Assembly: GCF_003576375.1 (NCBI RefSeq)
Contig: NZ_QWGE01000003.1
Span: 62,001 to 126,000 of the forward strand
DNA from: Pontibacter oryzae
GTDB taxonomy: Bacteria; Bacteroidota; Bacteroidia; Cytophagales; Hymenobacteraceae
DNA: 64,000 nucleotides
Reading direction: 5' to 3'
A model generated the notes under the pieces. It worked only from the letters and a program-made list of their open reading frames with translations, was not told where the DNA came from and did not search any database. The translations under genes were made by a program, and so were the position numbers. How positions within the stretch are numbered: the first letter of the stretch is position 1; every line of letters begins with the position of its first letter. Shown here one piece after another: positions 42,670 to 52,394 of the stretch.

Positions 42670-43656
42670 TTATCTAAACTTCGGACTTCTGATGCGCGGT
42701 GATAAAATATAATTAAGGGTAAAGTTGGTGGTAATGTACCAGTCATCATCAGAGCTTTCGCCGCGTTGCTGCCCATCTCTGCCGTAGCCTTTTACGATAA
42801 CGTAAGGTGTGCCGCTTGGGTCTGGTAGCTTTGTAAAGTCCGTTTCCCCGCTTCTATCCGATAGAATTGCTGAGGCAGTAGGGTTGTCGCCGCCACCGGC
42901 CAGCAGGTTTGCCTTAGAAGCATAGCTTGTGCTTACATCATCCAGGTAATCGGTAAACGTTTTTCTCCAGCCTACCTCCAGGCTAAGGTCCCAGTACCTG
43001 TCTATTTTGTAACGCACGCCAAAGCCAAATGGCAGCACAATCTGAACACGTTTGTACGGGTCTGGATAATTACCACCCTCAGCATACTGTCCTTCGGTAC
43101 CTAAAGGTTGCAATTCATACCAACCTGTTGGAATATCGTTGCTAGAAGACAGGTTTCTTGAGCCATTTTCATAGTAAGCTTTTGGGTTATGGTGCATAAT
43201 ACCTACCCCTGCAAATGCGTATGGAACAAAGTCTGGGCGGCGCTGAAACGTATTACGGTTCTCAAATAGGTCTACGATGGCTACGGCGCTTACTTCTTTA
43301 ATGTCATTCCTGAAAGACAGGTTTCTGCGATATCTACCAAGGTTTTCCTGCTCATCATTAGAAGCACTCAACGCATCATCGCCAGTAATGCGGCCCCAAG
43401 TAAATCCTACTCTGTACGAGTATCGGGGTGCAAAACGATAGGTATAGCTTATGCCTGCACTTGGGCGTGTCGACTTAAATCTAAAGCTGGTAAAATCGGG
43501 GGAAGGAACGATATCCCCGAAATAATTCGTGGCGCCAAAAGATACACCAACTGATCCATACCGCTTACGCTGGGTAAAACGCTGTGCTTCGGCATCTGGG
43601 GCGATGCACAAAACGGCAAAAACAAGCACTAAGAAGAGGGTACACAGTTTATTCAT
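42670..43656 (-). CDS. DUF6089 outer-membrane barrel, larger paralogue
   Basis: This 328-residue paralogue has a signal peptide (1-24, EAQR), the same strand pattern (YGSVGVSFGATNYFGDIVPSPDF, WDLSLEVGWRKTFTDYLDDV), longer loops and a final NFTLNYILSPRIRSPKFR. It is 47 bases upstream of the smaller copy and longer by about 70 residues. Which of the two is the PorG orthologue cannot be decided from sequence reading alone. Confidence 0.8.
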   Translation of the reverse strand: MNKLCTLFLVLVFAVLCIAPDAEAQRFTQRKRYGSVGVSFGATNYFGDIVPSPDFTSFRFKSTRPSAGISYTYRFAPRYSYRVGFTWGRITGDDALSASNDEQENLGRYRRNLSFRNDIKEVSAVAIVDLFENRNTFQRRPDFVPYAFAGVGIMHHNPKAYYENGSRNLSSSNDIPTGWYELQPLGTEGQYAEGGNYPDPYKRVQIVLPFGFGVRYKIDRYWDLSLEVGWRKTFTDYLDDVSTSYASKANLLAGGGDNPTASAILSDRSGETDFTKLPDPSGTPYVIVKGYGRDGQQRGESSDDDWYITTNFTLNYILSPRIRSPKFR

Positions 43657-43772
43657 AACGAAAATATATCTTAAAGATGGCGTATCAGCTAGTTTACAAT
43701 AAGCCCAAGTTAGATAAAGACAAAAATAGGCATAAAAGCTAAACTAAAAAATGATATTCCGTATATTTAATA

Positions 43773-44660
43773 TTACTTTATCTGACTATTTCGCTTATCG
43801 AAGCCCCAATTTAGCTTGCTGCGCAACGTAGACAGGAAATTTACATGGTTGAGCCGCACTAACCTGGCAACAAACGCCTCTCTTCTCACGGCCAGTTGCA
43901 GGTTCATGTCTACTGCCGTTGACCTAGAATCCAGGGCAGCCAAATAGCTACTGCTGCGCCCTTCCACCTCGAAGGAGATCACGCTTTTATCCGACACAAT
44001 CATTGGCCGCACGTTTAGGTTATGCGGGCATACGGGCGAAATCACAAAATTGTTAGTTTGAGGCAAAACCAGCGGACCACCGCAGCTCAGCGAATAACCT
44101 GTAGAGCCTGTTGGAGTGGCTACCACTAGACCGTCTGCCCAGTAAGAGTTCAAGTATTCACCATCAATATACGTGTGCACCACTATCATGGACGAGGTAT
44201 CGCGCTTTAATATACTGAACTCGTTCAGGCCAAAGTTAATGCCATCAAATACTTCTTGGTCTGAGTCCACCCGTATAAGGGCCCGGTCATCCAAGGTATA
44301 ATGCCCTTTGTACAGTGCATCCAAAGCCATGTTTATACTATCGTAGGGGATAGTGGCCAAAAAACCCAACCGGCCGGTGTTTATACCAAGTATCGGAATT
44401 TGCTGCGCACCTACATAAGTTACGGTATCCAGCAAGGTGCCATCGCCGCCTATACTTAGCACCACATCCACATCCTTCAACTTATCGCCACGTCGGAAGG
44501 TTTCGATGCCTGTAGGTAGGTTAATAGTATTTTTAAGGAAAAGCTCAAAGTGCTCAACTAAGCACAGCTCTGCTTTGCGCCGCTGCAGCTCATCAAAAAG
44601 CGTTTGTATATAGGGGGCAATGGTATCGTTAAAAGGCTTGCCTAGTATTGCTATTTTCAT
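43773..44660 (-). CDS. nadK: NAD kinase
   Basis: NadK phosphorylates NAD to NADP. The 295-residue length is standard. SIGGDGTLLDTV is the GGDG motif, NTGRLGFLA follows, and GLVVATPTGSTGYSLSCGGPLV is the substrate loop. It is 10 bases downstream of the Omp85-like gene, so probably in one transcript. The Bacteroidota block nadK-porG-uppS-bamA is retained. Confidence 0.95.
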   Translation of the reverse strand: MKIAILGKPFNDTIAPYIQTLFDELQRRKAELCLVEHFELFLKNTINLPTGIETFRRGDKLKDVDVVLSIGGDGTLLDTVTYVGAQQIPILGINTGRLGFLATIPYDSINMALDALYKGHYTLDDRALIRVDSDQEVFDGINFGLNEFSILKRDTSSMIVVHTYIDGEYLNSYWADGLVVATPTGSTGYSLSCGGPLVLPQTNNFVISPVCPHNLNVRPMIVSDKSVISFEVEGRSSSYLAALDSRSTAVDMNLQLAVRREAFVARLVRLNHVNFLSTLRSKLNWGFDKRNSQIK

Positions 44661-44670
44661 TTTAATCCAG

Positions 44671-46059
44671 TTAAAACGGAAACCGACCGCTAAAATAAAA
44701 TCCTCTGTCGCCTTCGCGGTTTAGCGTATACTCCAAGCGCAGGACGACATCGTAAAAAGTAACTGCGTGCAGGCCCAGACCACCGCCAACCAGCAAGCGG
44801 TTCGTAAGCGGGTTACCGGCATCAAACGCCTTATCGGTCACATAGCCGGCATCAGTGAAACCGTTAAGGTACAGTTGCAACGGTATGCTATTGAACTTTG
44901 GGTTATCTGTAAATTTAAGCCTTATACTTTTAATATCCAGCAACTGCTGCGTTAAGCCTTGTTTAAAAAGCCCGAAGTGCTGCCCCCCGACTACGTATAG
45001 CTCATAGCCCCGCACATAAGATCGGTAGCCCATGGCCACATTATCTGCAAAGGCATACTTGCCTGCCAGCCGCAGCTGCCCTTCGGCACCGGCCATATAA
45101 GAAAGCTTTGCTGTTAAGGGCACATATTGTACATACTTTGCGCGTGCTGTGGTAAACGGAGAGCCCGAGTGTTGCAAAAAGAAGGTCTGCGAAACGCCTG
45201 CCTCAAAATAGCTGCCAGCCGTGGGATAAATAAAGTTATTGCGTTGGTTAAGCACCCTGAAAAGCTCCAGGCGCACGTATTGCCGCTCCTGCCCTGCCTT
45301 TCTGTAATACTCCGGGTTTAAGAATGCAACAGAGTCTGATATTTCCTCGGTGGCATAGGTTAGCCGGAGCCCGTTTTGCTCCTGCACATCCTGCCTATAG
45401 ATTACAGCCGCAGAGAAAGCTGTGCGCTTTATCGGTATACCTTCCTCCTGCTCAAAAAAGCGCTGTTTATTATTATGGTTGGCATAACTGATGGTGCGGC
45501 TACGGTAATCTGACACGCTAAAATCAGCCCCCAAATTATGCTTGCGCCATAGGTACGGAATGCGGTAGCCTAGCTCCAGGCGCTTGTTAAAGCCACGCTG
45601 CACCCGCAACCGTACTTCCTCGTTTCGGCCCCTAAAGTTTCTACAGAGCAGGCTGACGCCGTAATCAATGCGGCTCCAGTCCTTCTTTTCGAGCCAGGCG
45701 TTAAAATTGCGGTCGGCAAAATCAAAAATAGGTATGGGGTACAGGTAAAAGCGTTCTTGCACCTGGTAGGCCACCTGTAACCGGCCCTCTTCACAAGTAT
45801 ACGTATAGCTTACTTCATGGAAGAGCCGCAGGTTAGACAGCCGCTTCTGGTTTTCCTGTAGTAGTGGCTCCAACAACTCTGTCGCCACGGTATCGCCCTG
45901 GGCAAAGGTAAGTTCGCGCAGCATAACCTGCTCTTTGGTTATCTCGTTGCCGGATATTGTAATATCACTGACAACCAACATTGGCGCTGCGCAAGGCTGT
46001 GCCAAAGCTGCGGCTCCGGGTAAGAGTAGAAGTATAAAAAGGCAAGCCCGCAGCCACAT
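44671..46059 (-). CDS. Omp85/surface-antigen-like barrel, short form
   Basis: This protein has 462 residues from ATG 46059; a longer frame from TTG 46083 would put eight residues ahead of the signal peptide. After the signal (about 1-22) comes one POTRA-like domain (ISGNEITKEQVMLRELTF to QVQERFYL) and then a beta-barrel ending FYFSGRFPF with terminal Phe. With a single POTRA it resembles short TamA/Omp85 relatives rather than BamA. It is upstream of nadK and downstream of the CBS gene (13-base gap). Confidence 0.82.
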   Translation of the reverse strand: MWLRACLFILLLLPGAAALAQPCAAPMLVVSDITISGNEITKEQVMLRELTFAQGDTVATELLEPLLQENQKRLSNLRLFHEVSYTYTCEEGRLQVAYQVQERFYLYPIPIFDFADRNFNAWLEKKDWSRIDYGVSLLCRNFRGRNEEVRLRVQRGFNKRLELGYRIPYLWRKHNLGADFSVSDYRSRTISYANHNNKQRFFEQEEGIPIKRTAFSAAVIYRQDVQEQNGLRLTYATEEISDSVAFLNPEYYRKAGQERQYVRLELFRVLNQRNNFIYPTAGSYFEAGVSQTFFLQHSGSPFTTARAKYVQYVPLTAKLSYMAGAEGQLRLAGKYAFADNVAMGYRSYVRGYELYVVGGQHFGLFKQGLTQQLLDIKSIRLKFTDNPKFNSIPLQLYLNGFTDAGYVTDKAFDAGNPLTNRLLVGGGLGLHAVTFYDVVLRLEYTLNREGDRGFYFSGRFPF

Positions 46060-46072
46060 TACTCCGCAAGCA

Positions 46073-46738
46073 TTAAATATCAAGGTATTTGAAGAGCATA
46101 TCCAGGCGGTCGCGGCCTACATCATACTCCGTGTTTTCGTTGAACTGTGCCGTAATGCGGTACTCAAAGCGCTCCAGCGTGGCAATAATGCGGGTCAGGT
46201 CGTTGGTGTTCAGCTTTAGCGTCAGCTTGATTTTGTAGGGGTCCATCTCATCCGGCGACACGTAGGCGCTCAGAATTTTCGTATTTTCCTCCTCTATCAG
46301 GCGGCTGATTTGGGCCAGCGAGTAATCGCGCTCAGGCATAGAAAGCACAAGTATACTTCCCTGGCCCTGCAGCGCAGACATTTGGCCAAAGGCGGCCAGC
46401 GTATCGTTTACCGTAATGATGCCAAGGTAATCCAGCTCCTCATCCAGCACGGGCACCACCTGAATCTTGTTTTTAATGGCGGCCTCCATTACATCATAAA
46501 AGTGCTGATGTGCCTGCACATTTACGTCCTTATGGTCCAGTTCTATATCCTTTAGCTGCCGCTCCCGGTCAGGTAGCTCAATCAGGGCAAGCTCGGTGGC
46601 GAGGCCCATGTATTTACGGTTGCTAACCACCGGCAACTCGTTTACGCGGAACTCATCCATCCAACGCAGCGCTTTGTCTACGGTGTCGTAGAGCTTGAGC
46701 GGCGGTATCATTTGGTTGATGAGTTCTTCTGCGATCAT
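46073..46738 (-). CDS. CBS-domain protein
   Basis: This 221-residue cytoplasmic protein has two CBS motifs (about 1-60 and 70-125, with VNELPVVSNRKYMGLAT and IQVVPVLDEELDYLGIITVNDTL). A C-terminal ACT-like region (about 130-205) follows. CBS pairs bind adenine nucleotides and act as energy sensors. It overlaps the hydrolase gene upstream by 4 bases, so expression is coupled. The target is unknown. Confidence 0.87.
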   Translation of the reverse strand: MIAEELINQMIPPLKLYDTVDKALRWMDEFRVNELPVVSNRKYMGLATELALIELPDRERQLKDIELDHKDVNVQAHQHFYDVMEAAIKNKIQVVPVLDEELDYLGIITVNDTLAAFGQMSALQGQGSILVLSMPERDYSLAQISRLIEEENTKILSAYVSPDEMDPYKIKLTLKLNTNDLTRIIATLERFEYRITAQFNENTEYDVGRDRLDMLFKYLDI

Positions 46739-47511
46739 GCGGATGCTTTTGTTAGAGGTGTTTTTGCTAAAAATCTATCTAAGATACTGTTAAACTTCTC
46801 CGGATGTTCCATCATGGGGGCATGCCCGCACTTGTCTATAAAGTATAACTCGGAGTTATTCATGAGCCTGTTAAACTCATAGGCTACCAAAGGCGGCGTA
46901 ATCGTATCGTTCAGGCCCCATATTAACAACGTAGGAACCTCAATGTTTGTGATATCCTTGGCCATATTATGCCGCTGAGCCGATTTAGCGATAGCGATAA
47001 TGCGCAGGCACTTAGAGTTGCTGTTCGTGATCGAGAAAACCTCATCCACCAGTTCTTTGGTTGCCGTTTTCGGGTCGTAGAACGTATAGCCTACGCGCTC
47101 CTCCACATACTCGTAGTTGCCGCGCTTCGGGAAAGAGCCGCCCATGGAATCCTCGAACAGACCAGAGCTTCCGGTAAGCACTAGGCGCTTCACCATACTT
47201 GGGTTATCCAGCGTATAAACCAGGCCCACGTGGCCGCCAAGCGAGTTACCCAGCAAGGTCAGGTCTTTCAGTTTCTTCAAGTTAACGAAATCTTCCACAA
47301 AATTCACTAACCCTGGCACGCCCGCTTTGTGCAGCGGCATTTCGTAAATAGGCATTAGCGGAATAACAACACGGTAGTTTTTCGAGAAATGGTCTACAAC
47401 GCCGTTCCAGTTACTCAGGGCGCCAAACAGCCCGTGCAACAGTAAAAGCACTTCGCCTTCTCCTTCATCTATAAACTGAAATTTCCCTTCTTGTTTGATT
47501 TGTAAATCCAT
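46735..47511 (-). CDS. Alpha/beta-hydrolase
   Basis: This 258-residue alpha/beta-hydrolase has the oxyanion region LLHGLFGALSNWN, nucleophile elbow GNSLGGHVG (Ser at about 92), and catalytic His in DKCGHAPMMEHPEKF. The substrate is not predictable. The stop overlaps the CBS gene start (ATGA), indicating coupling. It differs from the esterase at 53062, although both begin with the same HGLFG oxyanion motif. Confidence 0.88.
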   Translation of the reverse strand: MDLQIKQEGKFQFIDEGEGEVLLLLHGLFGALSNWNGVVDHFSKNYRVVIPLMPIYEMPLHKAGVPGLVNFVEDFVNLKKLKDLTLLGNSLGGHVGLVYTLDNPSMVKRLVLTGSSGLFEDSMGGSFPKRGNYEYVEERVGYTFYDPKTATKELVDEVFSITNSNSKCLRIIAIAKSAQRHNMAKDITNIEVPTLLIWGLNDTITPPLVAYEFNRLMNNSELYFIDKCGHAPMMEHPEKFNSILDRFLAKTPLTKASA

Positions 47512-47550
47512 GAATCGAAAAAACTTATTGAAAGAAACGTTTTTCTGACG

Positions 47551-48132
47551 TTAACGGTCGAACTGGTGCGCAATATTAACAATACTAACCCAATTTTGAA
47601 GCATGTGCAAACCATAAGTCGTCAGCTGCGCTTCCGGATGGAACTGCAACGCATACAACGGCAGCTCTCTGTGCCTGAAAGCCATCAGCTCGCCTTCCTG
47701 CGTGTGCGCTAACGGCACAAGGCAATCCGGCAGGTGGTGCAATACCAGCGAGTGATACCGAACAACAGGCATAGTGGCTGGTAGGTTCTCAAAAAGCGGG
47801 TCAGGCGCACAGCTGATCTCCGAGATTTTGCCATGCATTGGCTTTATGCCTTTCTCTAACTTTGCCTCAAAAAACTCGCCCAAGGCTTGGTGCCCCAGGC
47901 AAATACCTAACATCGGAATCTGTGTGTGGTAATAGTGTATCACCTCCATCATATTTCCGGCCGCTTTTGGCGTGCCCGGCCCCGGCGACAAGACAATGCC
48001 GGTTACCGGTAACTGCTTTAGCTGCTCCAGCGGCACATCGTTGCGAACCACCTGCACCTCTACCCCCAAACGGCCAAAATAGTCGACCAGATTATACGTA
48101 AAGGAGTCAAAGTTATCGAGCAGCAAAAGCAT
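47551..48132 (-). CDS. Glutamine amidotransferase PabA/TrpG
   Basis: This is the glutaminase subunit of aminodeoxychorismate or anthranilate synthase, supplying ammonia for folate or tryptophan synthesis. It has 193 residues. The class I triad is Cys78 in MLGICLGHQALGE plus the His and Glu of LQFHPEAQ. SPGPGTPKAAG is the oxyanion strand. No PabB/TrpE partner is nearby, so the pathway stays open (pabA or trpG). Confidence 0.9.
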   Translation of the reverse strand: MLLLLDNFDSFTYNLVDYFGRLGVEVQVVRNDVPLEQLKQLPVTGIVLSPGPGTPKAAGNMMEVIHYYHTQIPMLGICLGHQALGEFFEAKLEKGIKPMHGKISEISCAPDPLFENLPATMPVVRYHSLVLHHLPDCLVPLAHTQEGELMAFRHRELPLYALQFHPEAQLTTYGLHMLQNWVSIVNIAHQFDR

Positions 48133-48302
48133 GAGGTAAGTTTGGGTGTTATGGGGTTTAAGAGGGTATAAAGTTAGATACTTCTGTGTGTCAAATCATC
48201 TGTCACACAAAAACTATTAATGTGCATTGCAGTAAATTCACCAACACCACCTATCACCAAACATCACCTCTCAAACACTCAAACTCCTAAACCCTCTACC
48301 TC

Positions 48303-48821
48303 CTAAAAGTGTTGCCGGAGTGATGAGATGAGGGCTTTGATGAATGGAAGTACGTAGCTCAGGATGTCCAGCGCATAGGGTGTGGTTTTGAGCACGACAG
48401 GGTATACTACGGAGGCGGCGGCGGTTTCGGGGGAAACGCTAATGCCGGCCATCTCAGATACATACAGCAGTAGACTGAGCGCCACGCACCATTTCAGGGC
48501 ACCAAGTATACCGCCCAGCACATTATCGAACAGCCCGAACGGGGTAAAATCGACTACCTTTTTCAGGAGCAGGCCACCCACATGAATGAGTAAGATAATA
48601 CCTACAAACACTACCAGAAACGTAACGTAAGGCAGCAGGCCATGCGCATCGCCGATAAAATCTGCCATTACTGGTAGGGCCGCATCCAGAAACTTTAGCC
48701 CGCCAAGTATGGCCAGCACCAGCGCCACTAAAGACACCAGTTCTAACAGCAAACCCTTGCGAAAGCCCATAAAGGCTCCGTACGCAATAGGTATGGCCAG
48801 GAAGAAATCAAACGTACTCAT
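48303..48821 (-). CDS. CvpA family membrane protein
   Basis: This 172-residue protein has four hydrophobic helices (about 4-20, 27-45, 62-85, 105-125) and FDFFLAIPIAYGAFMGFRKGLLLELVSL, a typical CvpA start. The family is linked to colicin V production and envelope stress, and its exact activity is unknown. It is a single gene, 170 bases from its neighbour. Confidence 0.85.
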   Translation of the reverse strand: MSTFDFFLAIPIAYGAFMGFRKGLLLELVSLVALVLAILGGLKFLDAALPVMADFIGDAHGLLPYVTFLVVFVGIILLIHVGGLLLKKVVDFTPFGLFDNVLGGILGALKWCVALSLLLYVSEMAGISVSPETAAASVVYPVVLKTTPYALDILSYVLPFIKALISSLRQHF

Positions 48822-48889
48822 TTGCTTTAGGTGTAAGGTACTAGACTTAAGACGCCGGACTATGGAATTCCAGTGCTACTGCTGAATCT

Positions 48890-48936
48890 TAAAAAGGGGC
48901 TTTGGAGCTTCTCTAAAACCAAGAAGCTCCAAAGCC
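48890..48936 (-). terminator. Terminator of the yqeY-like gene
   Basis: GGCTTTGGAGCTTC (48898-48911) pairs perfectly with GAAGCTCCAAAGCC (48923-48936). On the minus strand a T-rich tail follows. Confidence 0.88.
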
Positions 48937-48948
48937 ATACTTTATACT

Positions 48949-49410
48949 TTAAAAATCGGTGTTGTTAAGCAATGCGCCTACTGCCTGCGAAACCGCACGG
49001 CCATCGGCTTGGCCAGCCAATTCTTTAGAGGCTACCCCCATAACTTTACCCATGTCAGAAGGGCCTGTAGCTCCCACACGCTGGATAATTTCCAGCAGGC
49101 GCGCGCGCAGGTCGCCTTCGTCCAGCTGCTTTGGCAGGTATTGCTCAATCACGGCCAGCTCTGCCAGCTCTACCTCCTCCAGGTCGGCACGGCCCTGCTT
49201 AGCGTACAGTTCCGCAGACTCGCGGCGCTGCTTCGCGGCTTTGGTCAGGAGCTTCATCTCTGTATCCTCGGATACGCCTTCTGTGCCCCCTTTCTCGGTT
49301 TCAGCTAAAAGAATAAGCGATTTTATACTTCTCAGAGCCTGCAAACGGGCTTTATCCTTGGCCAACATTGCCTGTTTAATATCGGCGTCTACGCGTTGTT
49401 TTAATGTCAT
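48949..49410 (-). CDS. GatB/YqeY-domain protein
   Basis: This protein has 153 residues from ATG 49410, where MTLKQRVDADIKQAMLAKDKARL matches the family start; a longer frame to 49467 adds 19 residues of no family character. It consists of the YqeY domain, related to the tail of the GatB amidotransferase and thought to bind tRNA. Its role in bacteria is unclear. Monocistronic. Confidence 0.9.
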   Translation of the reverse strand: MTLKQRVDADIKQAMLAKDKARLQALRSIKSLILLAETEKGGTEGVSEDTEMKLLTKAAKQRRESAELYAKQGRADLEEVELAELAVIEQYLPKQLDEGDLRARLLEIIQRVGATGPSDMGKVMGVASKELAGQADGRAVSQAVGALLNNTDF

Positions 49411-49587
49411 AGTTTTTTGAGTTTTATTTCCCTTTTTTGAGTTGATGTGCTGCAGATATTGCGGCACTGGCTCCTTTATACGCTGCCATGGCCAAAGCTA
49501 TAGGTTATCATCTTAAGCAAAATTCCACTAATTTAGTCATTTCAAAAAAACGCCAGAATAACCTGGAAACGGCCTAAACATACAGCC

Positions 49588-50301
49588 ATGACAAAACTGA
49601 GTGTAAATATAAACAAAATAGCCACGCTTCGGAACGCCCGCGGCGGCGACAGGCCAAATGTGGTGCAAACAGCCAAAGACTGCGAGCGCTTCGGAGCCCA
49701 GGGCATCACCGTGCACCCACGCCCCGACGAGCGCCACATCCGCTACCAGGACGTGTACGACCTGAAACCTGTGGTAACCACCGAGTTTAACATAGAAGGC
49801 AACCCAACGCCCGACTTCCTGAAGTTGGTAAAAGAGGTGCGCCCGGAGCAGGCCACGCTCGTGCCCGACGCCCCGGATGCCATTACCTCCAACGCCGGCT
49901 GGGATACTATAAAGCATAAAGATTTTTTGGTTGATGTAATCGGGGAGCTAAAAGAACGGGGCATCCGCACCAGCATTTTCGTGGACCCAGACGAGGCTAT
50001 GGTAGAGGGAGCCGCCGCCGTAGGCACGGACCGCATAGAGCTTTACACCGAAAGCTACGCCAGCCACTACCACCAAAACCGCGAGCAGGCCCTTGCGCCA
50101 TACTTGCAGGCCGCCCTGAAAGCGCAGGAGTTTAACCTGGGCCTGAACGCCGGCCACGACCTGGACCTGGACAACCTGAAGTACCTGCACGACATGCTGC
50201 CAAACCTGATGGAGGTGAGCATTGGCCACGCCCTGATCTGCGACGCGCTATACTTTGGCTTGGAGAACACCATACAGCTGTACCTGCGCCAGCTTAAATA
50301 G
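49588..50301 (+). CDS. pdxJ: Pyridoxine 5'-phosphate synthase
   Basis: PdxJ condenses 1-deoxyxylulose-5-phosphate with an aminoacetone phosphate to pyridoxine 5'-phosphate, the vitamin B6 precursor. The 237-residue length is normal. Motifs are [31 protein letters not shown], a Glu in VTTEFNIEG and [13 protein letters not shown]. The stop is followed without gap by the mnmH ATG, so the genes are translationally linked. Confidence 0.95.
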   Translation: MTKLSVNINKIATLRNARGGDRPNVVQTAKDCERFGAQGITVHPRPDERHIRYQDVYDLKPVVTTEFNIEGNPTPDFLKLVKEVRPEQATLVPDAPDAITSNAGWDTIKHKDFLVDVIGELKERGIRTSIFVDPDEAMVEGAAAVGTDRIELYTESYASHYHQNREQALAPYLQAALKAQEFNLGLNAGHDLDLDNLKYLHDMLPNLMEVSIGHALICDALYFGLENTIQLYLRQLK

Positions 50302-51330
50302 ATGGTAAACAGCGTTAACATACAGGAGTTTCTAGAGAAGGCCAAAAAGCTGCCCGTGCTGGATGTGCGCGCACCCAAAGAGTATGAAACAGGCCACATA
50401 CCGGCGGCGCACTCCTTCCCTATCTTTGATGATGAGCAGCGCGCCGTAGTAGGCACCGCCTACAAGCAGCAGGGCCACGACCCGGCCGTGCTCATCGGCC
50501 TGGATCTGTTCGGCCCGCGCATGTCGCGCTTTGTGAAGGAGGCAGGCAAACTGGCCAAAAACAAAGAGCTGCTGGTGCATTGCTGGCGCGGCGGCATGCG
50601 CAGCGGGGCTATGGCTTGGCTCCTGAATTTCGCGGGCTTTAAGGTGCACCTGCTGCAGGGCGGCTACAAAGCCTACCGGCAACGGGTGCACGCCGAGATC
50701 GAGAAACCACGCAGCCTGATCATACTTGGTGGCCTTACGGGCAGCGGCAAAACCGATATTCTGCCATACTTGCAGCAGCTCGGCCAGCAAAGCATAGATC
50801 TGGAAGGCCTTGCCAATCATAAGGGCTCAGCCTTCGGAAGTATAGGTTTGCCACCGCAGCCAAGCACAGAGCATTTCGAGAACCTGCTGGGCACCGCCCT
50901 TATGGAGAGCAACAGCCAGCAACCGCTTTGGCTGGAAGACGAAAGTATAAGCATTGGCCGCGTGCACATGCCCAAACCGTTCTTCGAGCAGATGCAGGCC
51001 GCCCCGACCATCGTGCTGGAACTACCACATAAGCTGCGCGTACAAAAGCTGGCCCAGGAGTACTGCCGCACCAACGAAGCCATACTTGCCGCGGCCATCC
51101 TTAAAATAAAGAAACGCCTGGGCGGGCTTGCCACCAAAGAGGCCCTGGCCGCTATTTCTGATGGCGATATGGAGAAGATGGTGGAGATAGCGCTTGCCTA
51201 TTACGATAAGGCCTATACTTACGAGCTGGCAAAAAAACAGCGCATGCTGCCCCTCTCCCTCCAAAGTATAAACCCCGAGGAAAATGCCGGGCAGATTGTT
51301 CATTTTGCCAAACAACATAAGCTGCTTTAA
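50302..51330 (+). CDS. mnmH: tRNA 2-selenouridine synthase
   Basis: MnmH (SelU/YbbB) replaces sulfur of 2-thiouridine at the tRNA wobble base with selenium via geranylation. The 342 residues hold an N-terminal rhodanese domain with active Cys94 in [14 protein letters not shown]-loop domain follows with GLTGSGKT at 144-151. Its selenium donor, selenophosphate, is made by selD two bases downstream. No selA, selB or selC is present here, so tRNA modification is the visible use of selenium. Confidence 0.94.
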   Translation: MVNSVNIQEFLEKAKKLPVLDVRAPKEYETGHIPAAHSFPIFDDEQRAVVGTAYKQQGHDPAVLIGLDLFGPRMSRFVKEAGKLAKNKELLVHCWRGGMRSGAMAWLLNFAGFKVHLLQGGYKAYRQRVHAEIEKPRSLIILGGLTGSGKTDILPYLQQLGQQSIDLEGLANHKGSAFGSIGLPPQPSTEHFENLLGTALMESNSQQPLWLEDESISIGRVHMPKPFFEQMQAAPTIVLELPHKLRVQKLAQEYCRTNEAILAAAILKIKKRLGGLATKEALAAISDGDMEKMVEIALAYYDKAYTYELAKKQRMLPLSLQSINPEENAGQIVHFAKQHKLL

Positions 51331-51331
51331 C

Positions 51332-52384
51332 ATGGAAACCATATCCACCGAAAGTATAAAACTGACTCAATACAGCCACGGCGCCGGCTGCGGCTGCAAA
51401 ATATCGCCGAAGGTGCTCGATGCCATCCTGCACTCTGAGGTGCATTACCCGGAGGAGAAAAACCTGCTGGTAGGTAACAGCTCCCGCGACGATGCCGCCG
51501 TGTATGATATCGGCCAGGGCCGCGCCGTGATCAGCACCACCGATTTTTTTATGCCTATTGTGGATGATGCCTACGATTTCGGCAGAATTGCTTCGGCCAA
51601 CGCCATTTCGGATGTGTATGCCATGGGCGGCACCCCGATGATGGCGATTGCTGTGCTGGGCTGGCCTATAGACAAATTGGCCCCCGAAGTAGCCAAACGC
51701 GTGATAGAAGGCAGCCGCAGCATTTGCCACGAGGCCGGTATTCCGTTGGCTGGTGGCCACAGCATCGACAGCCCGGAGCCGATCTTCGGGTTGGCCGTAA
51801 CCGGTATGGTAGACATCAAAAACCTGAAGCAAAACGACACTGCTACCGCCGGCTGCGAGCTATACTTAACCAAACCGCTGGGCGTAGGCATACTTTCCAC
51901 GTCTCAGAAAAAAGCCATACTTAAACCAGAGCACGCGCAGCTGGCCCCGCAGCAAATGATGCAGCTAAACAAAATAGGTGCGGATTTGGGCCAACTGCCG
52001 CAGGTAAAAGCCATGACCGACGTTACTGGTTTCGGTTTGATGGGCCACCTTTCGGAGATGTGCGAAGGCAGCAACCTAACAGCAGAAGTATACTTCGACA
52101 AAGTGCCAGTTATACCGGAGGCACTGGAGTACCTGGCGCAAAAAGCCATCCCGGGCGGCACGCACCGCAACTTCGACAGCTACGGCCACAAACTCGGTGA
52201 GCTAACCCCAGACCAAAAGCACCTGCTCTGCGACCCGCAAACCAGCGGCGGCCTGCTAGTTGCCGTAGACCCCGCTGGCCGCGAGGAAGTACTTGCGATT
52301 TTTGAGAAGTATGGTTTGCAACTGGAGCCGCTGGGTATGTTGAAGGAGCAGAACGGAAACAAGAAGCTGATAAGAGTGATATAA
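51332..52384 (+). CDS. selD: Selenide, water dikinase
   Basis: SelD makes selenophosphate from selenide and ATP. It has 350 residues from the ATG at 51332; a frame starting at 51284 would overlap mnmH and add 16 unrelated residues. The N-terminal active loop [11 protein letters not shown] carries Cys20, Cys22 and Lys23 (counterparts of E. coli Cys17, Cys19 and Lys20). All are ordinary codons, not TGA. The ATP-binding motif [19 protein letters not shown] follows. Confidence 0.95.
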   Translation: METISTESIKLTQYSHGAGCGCKISPKVLDAILHSEVHYPEEKNLLVGNSSRDDAAVYDIGQGRAVISTTDFFMPIVDDAYDFGRIASANAISDVYAMGGTPMMAIAVLGWPIDKLAPEVAKRVIEGSRSICHEAGIPLAGGHSIDSPEPIFGLAVTGMVDIKNLKQNDTATAGCELYLTKPLGVGILSTSQKKAILKPEHAQLAPQQMMQLNKIGADLGQLPQVKAMTDVTGFGLMGHLSEMCEGSNLTAEVYFDKVPVIPEALEYLAQKAIPGGTHRNFDSYGHKLGELTPDQKHLLCDPQTSGGLLVAVDPAGREEVLAIFEKYGLQLEPLGMLKEQNGNKKLIRVI

Positions 52385-52394
52385 GCTGCAGCAG

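Noticed and set aside
51284..51331. Longer selD start overlapping the end of mnmH
   Set aside because: The extra 16 residues are unrelated to SelD; the ATG at 51332 begins directly at the family start.
51389..51400. Selenocysteine codon in SelD
   Set aside because: The active-site codons are TGC (Cys), not TGA.
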